Shown piece after piece: positions 6,831 to 14,207 of a stretch of DNA of 16,510 nucleotides. Position 1 is the stretch's first letter. The number at the start of each line of letters is the position of its first letter. The DNA lies in the NCBI GenBank assembly GCA_023398615.1, contig JAEWSD010000062.1, positions 1 to 16,510 on the forward strand. The letters run 5' to 3'. The DNA comes from Bacillota bacterium (GTDB lineage Bacteria > Bacillota > Clostridia > Lachnospirales > Lachnospiraceae). The position numbers and the translations under genes were made by a program. A model generated the notes under the pieces. The model had not been told where the DNA came from and searched no databases. It saw only the letters and a program-made list of their open reading frames with translations.

Positions 6831-6859
6831 TTGCACATATTCAGTAAAAATGTTATAAT
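6831..6859 (+). promoter_or_regulatory. Sigma-A promoter of deoR
   Basis: TTGCAC (6831-6836), a 17-base spacer and a perfect TATAAT (6854-6859) form a strong promoter. The start is expected near 6866, leaving a leader of about 45 nt that ends in AAGGAG. The -10 box lies inside the best DeoR-like operator, so repressor binding would occlude it (autoregulation). Confidence 0.82.
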
Positions 6860-6866
6860 GCTAACA
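6851..6866. promoter_or_regulatory. Candidate DeoR operator over the deoR -10 box
   Basis: TGTTATAATGCTAACA matches 14 of 16 positions of the E. coli DeoR operator TGTTAGAATTCTAACA. It has perfect TGTTA/TAACA arms and contains the TATAAT of the deoR promoter. The neighbouring regulator carries the same recognition-helix sequence as E. coli DeoR as recalled, which makes a shared target sequence plausible. Confidence 0.65.
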
Positions 6867-6911
6867 AATGCATATCACTACGTAATTATTGTTCCCATTA
6901 AGGAGAAAATG

Positions 6912-7694
6912 ATGAGTAAAAAAACCGATCGTATTAATCGTTTAATAGATATTATAAAGTCAAAGAACGGAGCATCCGTAAAAGAGCTGGCCAGGCTGCT
7001 TGAAGTTTCGGAAATGACAATAAGACGGGATTTGGATATATTGGAACAGAATAATATGATTAATAATGTATACGGCGCCGCCATCTATAACCCTGCTTTT
7101 AAACAGGAACAGTCCGGTTCCGTTTATGAACTGACAAACGCACAGGGAACCAATGATTCGGAGAAGCGGAAAATCGGGGCTTTTGCGGCATCTCTGATAG
7201 AACCTAATGACATTATTGTAATCGATACCGGCTCCACCACGGAAATGCTCGCACAAAATATAGATGACCGGCTGGAGGCCACCATATTATGCTACAATGC
7301 GAACATTCTTGATTCCTTACGATTCAAGGAGAACCTTTCGCTTATTTTTTCCGGCGGCAAATTTCATTCAAAAACACAGATGGTTGAAAGTGCGGAAGGG
7401 AATGCCCTGATCAGCAGCATGCGGTTTACAAAAGCTTTTATCTCGGCTGCGGGTGTTCATCACAATCTTGGCGTAACCTGTGCATACCATTATGAGATTG
7501 CAACCAAGAAAGCGATCATGCAGTCATCCCTCCAGAAGATCCTTTTAATGGACTCCAGTAAATTTGACCAGGTAAAACCGGCGTATTTTGCGGATATAAC
7601 GGACTTTGACGTAATCATTACCGATCATATGATCCCTAATGATTGGAAGAAGGAGATTGAATGCCTGAATATCAGGCTTCATATAATAGAATAG
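6912..7694 (+). CDS. deoR: Deoxyribonucleoside operon repressor, DeoR subfamily
   Basis: This 260-residue DeoR/GlpR-family transcription repressor is expected to hold the divergent deo-nup operon off until a deoxyribose phosphate binds its C-terminal domain. The N-terminal winged helix spans about residues 6-57 with recognition helix VSEMTIRRDL. The sugar-phosphate sensor domain follows (IDTGSTTEML, FSGGKFH, SAAGVHHNLGVTC, DSSKF). The SAAGVH...GVTC stretch and the DSSKF...VKPA stretch resemble E. coli DeoR more than generic GlpR-like members; this comparison is from memory. ATG 6912 is chosen: AAGGAG lies six bases before it, while the ATG at 6909 has only three. A longer frame from TTG 6831 would start inside the -35 box and is rejected. 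Autoregulation is suggested by the operator over its promoter. Confidence 0.88.
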   Translation: MSKKTDRINRLIDIIKSKNGASVKELARLLEVSEMTIRRDLDILEQNNMINNVYGAAIYNPAFKQEQSGSVYELTNAQGTNDSEKRKIGAFAASLIEPNDIIVIDTGSTTEMLAQNIDDRLEATILCYNANILDSLRFKENLSLIFSGGKFHSKTQMVESAEGNALISSMRFTKAFISAAGVHHNLGVTCAYHYEIATKKAIMQSSLQKILLMDSSKFDQVKPAYFADITDFDVIITDHMIPNDWKKEIECLNIRLHIIE

Positions 7695-7725
7695 TCAGTT
7701 TTAACTGATTCGTTTTAAATTAAAG

Positions 7726-7778
7726 AAAGAGAAGTACCGTTTAACGCTTAAGAATCTGCTTTAAATATACTTCTCTTT
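7726..7778. terminator. Bidirectional terminator between deoR and the RCK gene
   Basis: AAAGAGAAGTA (7726-7736) and TACTTCTCTTT (7768-7778) are perfect 11-bp inverted arms with a 31-nt AT-rich loop. They lie between the converging deoR and trkA-like genes. The A/T-rich ends can serve as part of the U-tract on either strand. An 11-bp direct repeat ACTGATTCGTT flanks the hairpin at 7704-7714 and 7779-7789. A small CAGTT-TT-AACTG palindrome (7696-7707) follows the deoR stop. Confidence 0.65.
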
Positions 7779-7801
7779 ACTGATTCGTTATGAATATTCT
7801 T

Positions 7802-8461
7802 TTATCCAAAGATCCGTTTTAATTCATTTCGTCCGGCTTCATCCGCCAATGCCATAATCTCATCATCTATGAGAATCTGAGTATCCCCTTTTGGTATCAG
7901 TACGGTCTCATCACGTGTTATGGAAATCAGAACCGTTTTCTTGGGTATATCCAGATTTTTAAGTAACTGGTTTGAAGCTGTTGCGTTTTGCCCTACCTTT
8001 ATCTGGATGATGGAATAGTCTCCGCGGCTGAGCTTTAGCATCGTAAACATGCCCTTCAAATCCATCCCCTCCACTACAAAATGAGCCATCAAATCCGCCT
8101 GATTCACGGCTATGTCTACGCCCATTCCGTTATTAAACAGCCAGGCATTCTTCGGATTATTTACCCTTGCCACCACGCGTGGTACACCAAATTCCATTTT
8201 TGCAAGAGTGGAAACTACCAGATTAATTTCATCCGCTCCTGAAACCGCGGCAACTACACTGGCATCCTCAATCCCTGCTTCCTCCAGAATGACAGGGTCC
8301 GAGCCGTTTCCTAAAATTACGGCTTCCTTTGGTAACTCTTCCTCTAATTTGTAAAATACATTTTCCCGGTGCTCAATAACACTTACATCATGACCGTTCG
8401 ATAATAGCAAGGAGGCAAGGTAGGACCCGACTTGGCCTCCGCCGACAATGATTACTTTCAT
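7802..8461 (-). CDS. TrkA/KtrA-type RCK potassium-transport regulatory protein (second copy)
   Basis: This 219-residue cytoplasmic protein has one RCK_N Rossmann domain (residues 1 to about 118) and one RCK_C/TrkA-C domain (about 138-215). That is the single-unit KtrA/KtrC layout, not the tandem layout of E. coli TrkA. The nucleotide loop is GGGQVG (7-12) and Glu30 ends strand 2, as expected for an NAD(H)/adenine-nucleotide-binding fold. Such proteins gate K+ channels or Trk/Ktr transporters in response to nucleotides or c-di-AMP. It is the last gene of the ATPase operon, 54 bp after a related RCK gene. The two copies are diverged paralogues. No TrkH/KtrB membrane partner is in the window, so its target is unknown; the adjacent P-type ATPase or a distant transporter are the options. 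Confidence 0.85.
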   Translation of the reverse strand: MKVIIVGGGQVGSYLASLLLSNGHDVSVIEHRENVFYKLEEELPKEAVILGNGSDPVILEEAGIEDASVVAAVSGADEINLVVSTLAKMEFGVPRVVARVNNPKNAWLFNNGMGVDIAVNQADLMAHFVVEGMDLKGMFTMLKLSRGDYSIIQIKVGQNATASNQLLKNLDIPKKTVLISITRDETVLIPKGDTQILIDDEIMALADEAGRNELKRIFG

Positions 8462-8515
8462 ATAGACACCCTTTCTTTTATTATTTCAATCTGTCAAATA
8501 CAATACCGCAAACAC

Positions 8516-9166
8516 CTATACTAAATCCAGCATTGATTTTAATTTCTTTATTGCGGAAACCGTAACCAAAATGTAAATGACATCTTCTGCTTCAAAAACT
8601 GTGCCGCCGGTCGGTATAAATGTCTTGTTACTTCTGCTGACAGAAATTACATTGATTTCTCCGATTGCCGTTAATTCGCGAACGGTATGTCCTACCAGCA
8701 GGGAAGGTATTTCTATGCGGACAATATTCACGGCTCCATTGCCCAGCTCGTAAACCGTATCGAGCTGACTGTACGTTAACAGTTCCGTTGCTCTTTCAAT
8801 ACCCCATGTTGTTGTTGAAATTGTCTGTATGCCCAACCTTCTGTATATCTCCGCTTTTCTTGCATCATAAAGCCTTGCGACAACATGCGGTACACGATAG
8901 ATATTTCTTGCAACCCTTGCAATGACTGCGTTAATCTCATCACTCTCCGTACATGCCACAATTGCATCCACTTTATCAATCCGCGCTTTGTTAAGAACAT
9001 CCCTGTCAAAACCAAAGCCGGTAACCCTTATTCCGGGAAAATCCTTACCTAATGTTTCAAAAGCTTCCGGATTAGAATCAATTACCGTAACCTGATGACC
9101 TTTTTTTATAAGGCTTTGTGATAAACCAGTCCCCATTCTTCCTAAACCAACTACAATAACCTTCAT
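8516..9166 (-). CDS. TrkA/KtrA-type RCK potassium-transport regulatory protein (first copy)
   Basis: This 216-residue cytoplasmic protein has the same single RCK_N plus RCK_C build as the next gene. The dinucleotide loop is GLGRMG (7-12) with Asp30 at the end of strand 2, where the paralogue has Glu. The TrkA-C domain occupies roughly residues 135-212 (IEIPSLLVGHTVREL, NKTFIPTGGTVFEAED). The start ATG has AGGTG about five bases upstream. It follows the P-type ATPase gene by 59 bp and precedes its paralogue by 54 bp on the same strand, so all three are probably one transcript. Two different RCK proteins could form hetero-oligomers, as Trk/Ktr systems with paired RCK genes do; that is inference. 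Confidence 0.85.
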   Translation of the reverse strand: MKVIVVGLGRMGTGLSQSLIKKGHQVTVIDSNPEAFETLGKDFPGIRVTGFGFDRDVLNKARIDKVDAIVACTESDEINAVIARVARNIYRVPHVVARLYDARKAEIYRRLGIQTISTTTWGIERATELLTYSQLDTVYELGNGAVNIVRIEIPSLLVGHTVRELTAIGEINVISVSRSNKTFIPTGGTVFEAEDVIYILVTVSAIKKLKSMLDLV

Positions 9167-9225
9167 TCTTTCACCTATCGCTTAACCTTTCTATTAAATT
9201 TCTTTCCGGCATGTGATGCCGCAAG

Positions 9226-12033
9226 CTACTGTGGCAGCTGCCCGGCCTTCCGGCGCAGCCATAATTTTCTTATCTCTTCTATCAGCAGTATCAGCGGCGG
9301 CCAAACACACAACAGGAGCCAATCCGATAAATTCAATGGTGCCGTATGGAATACGGATTGCAGCGGCGGCAGGAAAACCAGCAGGATAATCAGAAAAATC
9401 TCAAAGCAAATACCGATATTCACCTGTCGGTTACTGAATAATCCAACCCTGAAGACCGATTGTTTTTCCGTCCTGCAGTTAAATACGGCGCCAATCTGGC
9501 TGAATACGATAGCAGCTAATGTCATTGCCGTCGCTTTAATATATATCGGATCATTCTCGCCGGCCAGCGGAATTCCCGGCCAGCCGTTTTGTACATTAAC
9601 AAAGAAGTACGAAATGCTCGAAACTATGGAGCCCAATAATCCATACCATAGGAACGCTTTTATAATCAGCTTTCTGTTCATCAGCGGTTCCTTTTGATTA
9701 CGAGGCGGCTGATCCATAATTCCCGCTTCCGGTTTCTCTGTCCCCAATCCTAAGGCAGGCAGCATGTCCGTCCCCAAATCAATGGTAAGAATCTGCATTA
9801 CCGTTAACGGCAGCGGAATCGCTCCGCGTGAAAACAGGAACAAAGCAGACGGAACAGCCTCGGACATGTTGGAATTTAAAATGTACAGCAGGAATTTACG
9901 GATATTACTGTATACGGCACGTCCTTCTTCGATTGCATGTACGATGGAAGCAAAGTTATCATCCGTTAATATCATATCCGCTGCTTCCTTCGCCACATCA
10001 GTTCCGGCAATCCCCATAGCAACGCCGATGTCTGCTTTTTTAAGCGCCGGTGAATCATTCACGCCATCGCCGGTTACGGCGACTATTTCTCCCATTTCCT
10101 GTAAATTCGATACCACCCGCAGCTTCTGTTCGGGGGCAACACGTGCAAATATGATTTCATCCTTTAAGTATTCTTTCAGCTTATCATCCGAAAGTTCTTC
10201 CAGTTCCAGCCCGGATATCACCCTCGGATTCGCTCCCTTTACTATGCCGATACGTTTTGCAATGCTTTCCGCGGTCAATCCATAATCACCGGTAATCATA
10301 ATGATGCGGATACCGGCACGGCGGCATTCCGCCACGGCATCGGCCACCTCAGCCCTTGGAGGGTCCGCCATTACAACCAGTCCGACAAAAACAAGGTCCT
10401 GTTCTATAATCTCCGGTGTATAAGCGCTCATCGCCTTCGGAATATTATCCTCCTTATGAAGCAGGCGGTAAGCAACCGCAAGAACACGCAAGCCATCCCG
10501 CGCGTATCCGTCATTTGCCTCCATAATTTGCTTTCTCAGTTCTTCGGTCATAGCTTCTTTCCGCCCGTTTATACGGATTGATACACTTAGCTTCATGATC
10601 TCTTTCGGGGCACCTTTTACGTAAGCGATCTTCTGGGTCCCTTCCATCGGGCTTTCCAGCTGATGTACGGTAGTCATTCTCTTTCGCCGTGATTCAAACG
10701 GCAATTCCCGGAGTCTTGGAGTTAATTCCTGCTGCTTCTGAATATTTATTCCTGCTTTCTCCGCCACAACACTTAAACAGGCCTCCGTGGGGTCACCCAA
10801 AACCGTATAACGTGCCGATTCCTCATTTGGCGGCAGCAAACGCGCGTTACTGCAGAGTGCGGCTCCCGTAAGCAGAAGCCTCATATCCTCGTCTTCCTTT
10901 GCCGTAACCTTCCTGCCGTTTGCCAGGATATCTCCCTCAGGACCGTATCCGACACCGCTGACCTCGTATTCCTTGCCCGCAAGCCACAAATGGTTAACCG
11001 TCATCTCATTCTGAGTTAATGTTCCGGTTTTGTCCGTGCATATAACTGTCGTACTTCCCAAGGCTTCAACAGATGAAAGCTTCTTTACTAACGCATTTCG
11101 TTTTGACATTCGCTGTACAGCCATAGCAAGCGACAGGGTTACGGTCGGAAGCAGGCCTTCCGGAATGAAAGCAACAACCATTCCCAGAGCAAAGATAAAT
11201 GCGGAAGCCACGGGTTCCTCCACCAGAAATATAGCCGCAATAAAGAAAAATACGCCAAAGGCAATTGCAATTACGGAGACCTGCTTCGTCAGCCTGTCCA
11301 ATTCCTTCTGAAGCGGGCTTTCCGCGTTCCCCATATTTTGGGTAAGACCCGCAATTTTTCCGAATTCCGTTTTCATACCTATTTCCGTGACAACGGCTTT
11401 GCCATTGCCTTCGGAAACATTCGTTCCGGCAAATATTAAATTGGGTATTTCCGCTCTTGTCAGGTCATCCCTTAACACTGCATCCTTTGTTTTGCGGACC
11501 GGATTGGACTCACCGGTGAGCGTTGACTGATCGACTTGTAAATCACTGCTTTCGATCAGCCGCGCATCCGCGGAGATCTTATCACCTTCTTCTAATAAGA
11601 TTATATCACCAATTACTAAATCTTCCGCAAGAATTTTCTGTTCTTCTCCATTGCGTATGACACGGGCATAGGACGGAAGCATATTTCTTAAAGCGTCCGT
11701 CGCTTTTCCCGCACGATGTTCCTGCATAAAGCTGAATACTCCGTTAATAATATTAACCAACCAGATAGCAATTGCTAATTGCGGCATATCCGCAAAAAAA
11801 GCTACTATGCCGCCAACCCACAATAAAACAGCCATTAAATGCACAAAATTGCCCAGAAAAATTAGTAAAACGGATTTTTTCTTTCTTTCGTCAATCAGAT
11901 TCTTGCCCTGTTTTTTCTGATTCTCTTCCGCCTGTTCCTGCGTTAACCCCTGTGCAGTGCTTTGCAATACCTCGTAAACTTTATCAACGGGTAATTTATA
12001 AATGTTTGTTTTATCATCGACTTCTAATTCCAA
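9226..12033 (-). CDS. P2-type cation-transporting ATPase with Na+,K+-ATPase-like ion-site residues
   Basis: This 935-residue integral membrane ion pump is complete: N-terminal cation-ATPase domain (about 10-75), actuator loop TLTGES (171-176), phosphorylation site DKTGT (334-338), nucleotide-domain KGAP (473-476), DPPR (557-560), TGD (581-583) and hinge VTGDGVND (653-660), then six C-terminal membrane segments. The TM4 motif IPEGLLPTV (290-298), TM5 NSNMSE (720-725) and TM6 IDLGTDM (751-757) carry the two-Asp pattern of Na+,K+-ATPase rather than SERCA's NLVTDG. The end, EEIRKLWLRRKAG (919-931), also resembles the Na+,K+-ATPase alpha chain. Substrate is therefore inferred as Na+/K+; Ca2+ is the alternative. 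The start is TTG 12033 (no ATG nearby; stop codon three codons upstream), with AAGAAGG about 11 bases before it. It heads an operon with two RCK genes. Confidence 0.88.
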   Translation of the reverse strand: MELEVDDKTNIYKLPVDKVYEVLQSTAQGLTQEQAEENQKKQGKNLIDERKKKSVLLIFLGNFVHLMAVLLWVGGIVAFFADMPQLAIAIWLVNIINGVFSFMQEHRAGKATDALRNMLPSYARVIRNGEEQKILAEDLVIGDIILLEEGDKISADARLIESSDLQVDQSTLTGESNPVRKTKDAVLRDDLTRAEIPNLIFAGTNVSEGNGKAVVTEIGMKTEFGKIAGLTQNMGNAESPLQKELDRLTKQVSVIAIAFGVFFFIAAIFLVEEPVASAFIFALGMVVAFIPEGLLPTVTLSLAMAVQRMSKRNALVKKLSSVEALGSTTVICTDKTGTLTQNEMTVNHLWLAGKEYEVSGVGYGPEGDILANGRKVTAKEDEDMRLLLTGAALCSNARLLPPNEESARYTVLGDPTEACLSVVAEKAGINIQKQQELTPRLRELPFESRRKRMTTVHQLESPMEGTQKIAYVKGAPKEIMKLSVSIRINGRKEAMTEELRKQIMEANDGYARDGLRVLAVAYRLLHKEDNIPKAMSAYTPEIIEQDLVFVGLVVMADPPRAEVADAVAECRRAGIRIIMITGDYGLTAESIAKRIGIVKGANPRVISGLELEELSDDKLKEYLKDEIIFARVAPEQKLRVVSNLQEMGEIVAVTGDGVNDSPALKKADIGVAMGIAGTDVAKEAADMILTDDNFASIVHAIEEGRAVYSNIRKFLLYILNSNMSEAVPSALFLFSRGAIPLPLTVMQILTIDLGTDMLPALGLGTEKPEAGIMDQPPRNQKEPLMNRKLIIKAFLWYGLLGSIVSSISYFFVNVQNGWPGIPLAGENDPIYIKATAMTLAAIVFSQIGAVFNCRTEKQSVFRVGLFSNRQVNIGICFEIFLIILLVFLPPLQSVFHTAPLNLSDWLLLCVWPPLILLIEEIRKLWLRRKAGQLPQ

Positions 12034-12103
12034 TTTATTTCAATCCTTCTTTCCATATGATAAAATAGGGCAGATTTTAAAACCCTCAATTCATAACAGC
12101 AGA

Positions 12104-12132
12104 ATTATAATCTTTTCATTTTAGATTTACAA
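12104..12132 (-). promoter_or_regulatory. Sigma-A promoter of the P-type ATPase-RCK operon
   Basis: On the minus strand TTGTAA (12132-12127), a 17-base spacer and a perfect TATAAT (12109-12104) are present. A start near 12097 gives a leader of about 64 nt before the TTG start codon. That leader is too short for a c-di-AMP (ydaO-type) riboswitch. The rest of the 333-bp gap (12133-12290) shows no gene, only AT-rich sequence. Confidence 0.78.
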
Positions 12133-12291
12133 TGGTATTTAGCAATAGTACGAAATCTTTACGCATTCTTTATACGGTACTGTAATATGTTATTCGTATC
12201 CAAGACAAAGCATTTTTATACAATAGAGTAAAGCTCCCCGTTACAGAAGAAAGAGTTTCGCACGTCACCGTAACAAGGTCTTTCCCATGAA

Positions 12292-12336
12292 ATAAAAATA
12301 ACCGGAGAAATAACGGATAACTCCGAAATTCTCCGG
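12292..12336 (-). terminator. Intrinsic terminator of the sigma/anti-sigma operon
   Basis: On the minus strand CCGGAGAA (12336-12329) pairs with TTCTCCGG (12309-12302). A smaller nested CGGAG-TTAT-CCG lies in the loop. The hairpin is followed by TTATTTTTATTTC (about 12301-12289), a good U-tract. It lies 31 bases after the stop of the anti-sigma gene. Confidence 0.82.
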
Positions 12337-12366
12337 CTAACGGACTGCCTTATATCGTATAATACC

Positions 12367-13470
12367 TTATTTCACTCTATAAGTCATACCTGTAATTACT
12401 CCCTTCTCATCCCTCGAGAATCGTACTATGAATTTAGTGGAATCAGCCTCAGAAACACTGAAAAAATCAGATAATCCGTTCTGATCCTCCTTGAAAAGCT
12501 CACCGGCGGCGACAGATACTTTGCCATTATCGAATTCATAGTTTACCATACCATTTTCGTCAACGGTCAATACCTTTTCCGATCCCTTAATCAGTTCTGC
12601 ATTTGCCATCAATTCATCCAGATTAAGCTCATTTGTATCCTCGACGGCCTCCGGTTCGTCTTCCTTAAACAGATCCTTCAGGTAGCGTTCCGCCTCCTCC
12701 GGATTTGCTTTCGTTACATCAAGCGGCAGGTTAAATAGTATATTTACTCCCTCATAATCTTTTTTGGGGGTTATTTCCCCGGTTTGCTCATTAAAGTCAT
12801 ACGCCTTCGTATCATAAAAGTTACTGCTGCTTACACAAAGGTAAAGCCCCCTGTCCGCAAATATCCCGACACCGTCACATTCAATCAGCCGGTACATGAT
12901 CCCGTCCTTTACAATGGAACTGTAAGCGCCGTTCATGGATGCAATATTTAGAAGCCACGGTTTCTGGCCTTTTACAAGCGGGGAAATGAAGAATGGAACC
13001 TTATCGTAATCCTCGTCCTGTGTGGACGGCATCGGGCTTCCGTCTTCTTTTCCTATGGATACCACCGCATAGGTCCTGTCTGCATTTATACTTTCAGAAG
13101 AATCCTTAAATGCACTTAAGTTTTCACCGGAAACAACTCCCAGCAATGTAATTCTGTATCCATCGGAAACAACGGATTCATTAATCTCAATTGCATTTTC
13201 ATCCTCAAATGCGGCAGCAAGGTTTTTATCACCCACACTCTCCGCAACCTGTTTCGGACTCAGCAGGTTCCAGGCGGCTAACGCCGTCACGGATGCCATC
13301 AATATAAGTATTGCCGCCAATACAGGCATGGCAGCCCTATGATTTACTCTCTTCATAACATTCGACTCCTTTATTTGTTTTATTACCGCTTTGTTTAATT
13401 CATTATCTGGCTGAACAGTCGGGGAAAGGGCTTGCTCAAGTAACCGGTCTATCTTTTCAAAATCTTTCAT
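12367..13470 (-). CDS. Membrane-bound anti-sigma factor, DUF4179-like
   Basis: This 367-residue single-pass membrane protein has a cytosolic N-terminal part (1 to about 43, acidic helix MKDFEKIDRLLEQAL) that would bind the sigma factor. One hydrophobic span (about 46-67, PVLAAILILMASVTALAAW) follows. The large outside domain has a QVAESVGDKNLAAAFEDENA segment and an ITLLGVVSGENLS strand, typical of DUF4179-type anti-sigma proteins of Firmicutes. The start overlaps the sigma gene by 14 bases and has GGAGGG inside the sigma coding sequence, so translation is coupled. The role follows from this arrangement plus topology; the stimulus is unknown. A second acidic stretch lies around residues 258-285. 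A terminator follows the gene. Confidence 0.78.
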   Translation of the reverse strand: MKDFEKIDRLLEQALSPTVQPDNELNKAVIKQIKESNVMKRVNHRAAMPVLAAILILMASVTALAAWNLLSPKQVAESVGDKNLAAAFEDENAIEINESVVSDGYRITLLGVVSGENLSAFKDSSESINADRTYAVVSIGKEDGSPMPSTQDEDYDKVPFFISPLVKGQKPWLLNIASMNGAYSSIVKDGIMYRLIECDGVGIFADRGLYLCVSSSNFYDTKAYDFNEQTGEITPKKDYEGVNILFNLPLDVTKANPEEAERYLKDLFKEDEPEAVEDTNELNLDELMANAELIKGSEKVLTVDENGMVNYEFDNGKVSVAAGELFKEDQNGLSDFFSVSEADSTKFIVRFSRDEKGVITGMTYRVK

Positions 13471-13990
13471 AATCGTATCCCTCCAATACTTCTTTCATCA
13501 ACTTCCGAGCCTTGTGAAGCCTGCTTTTAACCGTCCCCAGTGGAATCTTTAAGGCCGAGGCTATGCTTTCAACGGACATTCCGGCCGTGTAATGCATATA
13601 CACCGGTATCTTAAGCTTATCATTCAGATTGCCCACGGCCGTTTGCAGCACTAAGCTTAACTCATTCGAAATAGCAATATCCTCCGGAGTGGTCTCTACC
13701 TTTAAAGCATCACCGGAATCCAGTTCATCATGAAACTCCTCCGTCGGTGCTATCCTTTGCCGCCATGCATATTTGCGCCTTTTATTCTTCCATATCCCAA
13801 CCGCAACGGAGATCAAAAATCCTTTGGGATTGCTGTCCTTGTCGATTTTATTACAAAGCTCTGTTGCCTTTAAAAATGTCTCCTGATATAAGTCATCCGT
13901 ATCATTTTTATTTTTTGAAAGGTTATAGCAAAACGCATAGATGGCTTTGCCGTGCTGTTCCACAATTTCGCTCAAATCTTCACTGGTCAA
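13457..13990 (-). CDS. ECF-type RNA polymerase sigma factor
   Basis: This 177-residue group 4 sigma factor has region 2 (about residues 10-75, DTDDLYQETFLKA being the polymerase-binding helix) and region 4 (about 120-170, MSVESIASALKIPLGTVKSR with the recognition helix). No region 3 is present, as expected for ECF sigma factors. The start is TTG 13990, with AGGAGG ten bases upstream and no ATG or GTG between. It overlaps the anti-sigma gene, so the pair forms a regulated module responding to an envelope or extracellular signal. An 8-bp inverted repeat in its leader may be a hairpin or operator. No -35/-10 pair could be assigned with confidence. Confidence 0.9.
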   Translation of the reverse strand: MTSEDLSEIVEQHGKAIYAFCYNLSKNKNDTDDLYQETFLKATELCNKIDKDSNPKGFLISVAVGIWKNKRRKYAWRQRIAPTEEFHDELDSGDALKVETTPEDIAISNELSLVLQTAVGNLNDKLKIPVYMHYTAGMSVESIASALKIPLGTVKSRLHKARKLMKEVLEGYDYERF

Positions 13991-14021
13991 TACCGTTATT
14001 CCTCCTTTCCGAATATATTAT

Positions 14022-14053
14022 GTTACAGTCAAGCCATGCCGCCGAACTGTAAC
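14022..14053. repeat. 8-bp inverted repeat upstream of the sigma-factor gene
   Basis: GTTACAGT (14022-14029) and ACTGTAAC (14046-14053) are exact reverse complements with a 16-base spacer, 16 bases upstream of the AGGAGG site of the ECF sigma gene. It could be a leader hairpin or a protein-binding site. ECF -35 elements often contain an AAC core, but no matching -10 was found at a normal distance, so this is left open. Confidence 0.45.
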
Positions 14054-14138
14054 CATTTTACTTATAGAAGCCCTCTAATCATATATTGTCATGGTACAAG
14101 GAAAGGTTCATTTCCAAGAACAAAAGCATGATAAAAGC

Positions 14139-14172
14139 AAAAAAGAAACCAACAGTGCATACTGTCGGTTTC
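14139..14172 (-). terminator. Intrinsic terminator after the Listeria-Bacteroides repeat gene
   Basis: On the minus strand GAAACCGACAGT (14172-14161), loop ATGC and ACTGTTGGTTTC (14156-14145) form a 12-bp stem with one G-T pair. It is followed by TTTTTTGCTTTTA. This is a textbook Rho-independent terminator, 36 bases past the stop codon. It separates this gene from the sigma/anti-sigma operon. Confidence 0.9.
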
Positions 14173-14207
14173 CCGCAATCCAATATGTATTTCATGTGAC
14201 AAGCTTT

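Noticed and set aside
6831..6911. N-terminal extension of DeoR from TTG 6831
   Set aside because: It starts inside the -35 box of a strong promoter and reads through the -10; ATG 6912 has AAGGAG and matches the family length.
9764..10285. Plus-strand open frame opposite the P-type ATPase (and similar ones opposite other genes)
   Set aside because: These are frame shadows of well-supported minus-strand genes, without ribosome sites or recognisable domains.
9226..12033. Plain label of Ca2+-transporting ATPase
   Set aside because: TM5/TM6 residues and the C-terminus fit the Na+,K+-ATPase pattern better; substrate left open instead of calling it Ca2+.
12034..12103. c-di-AMP (ydaO-type) riboswitch before the cation pump
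   Set aside because: Considered because such switches precede K+ genes, but the leader is only about 64 nt and shows no such structure.
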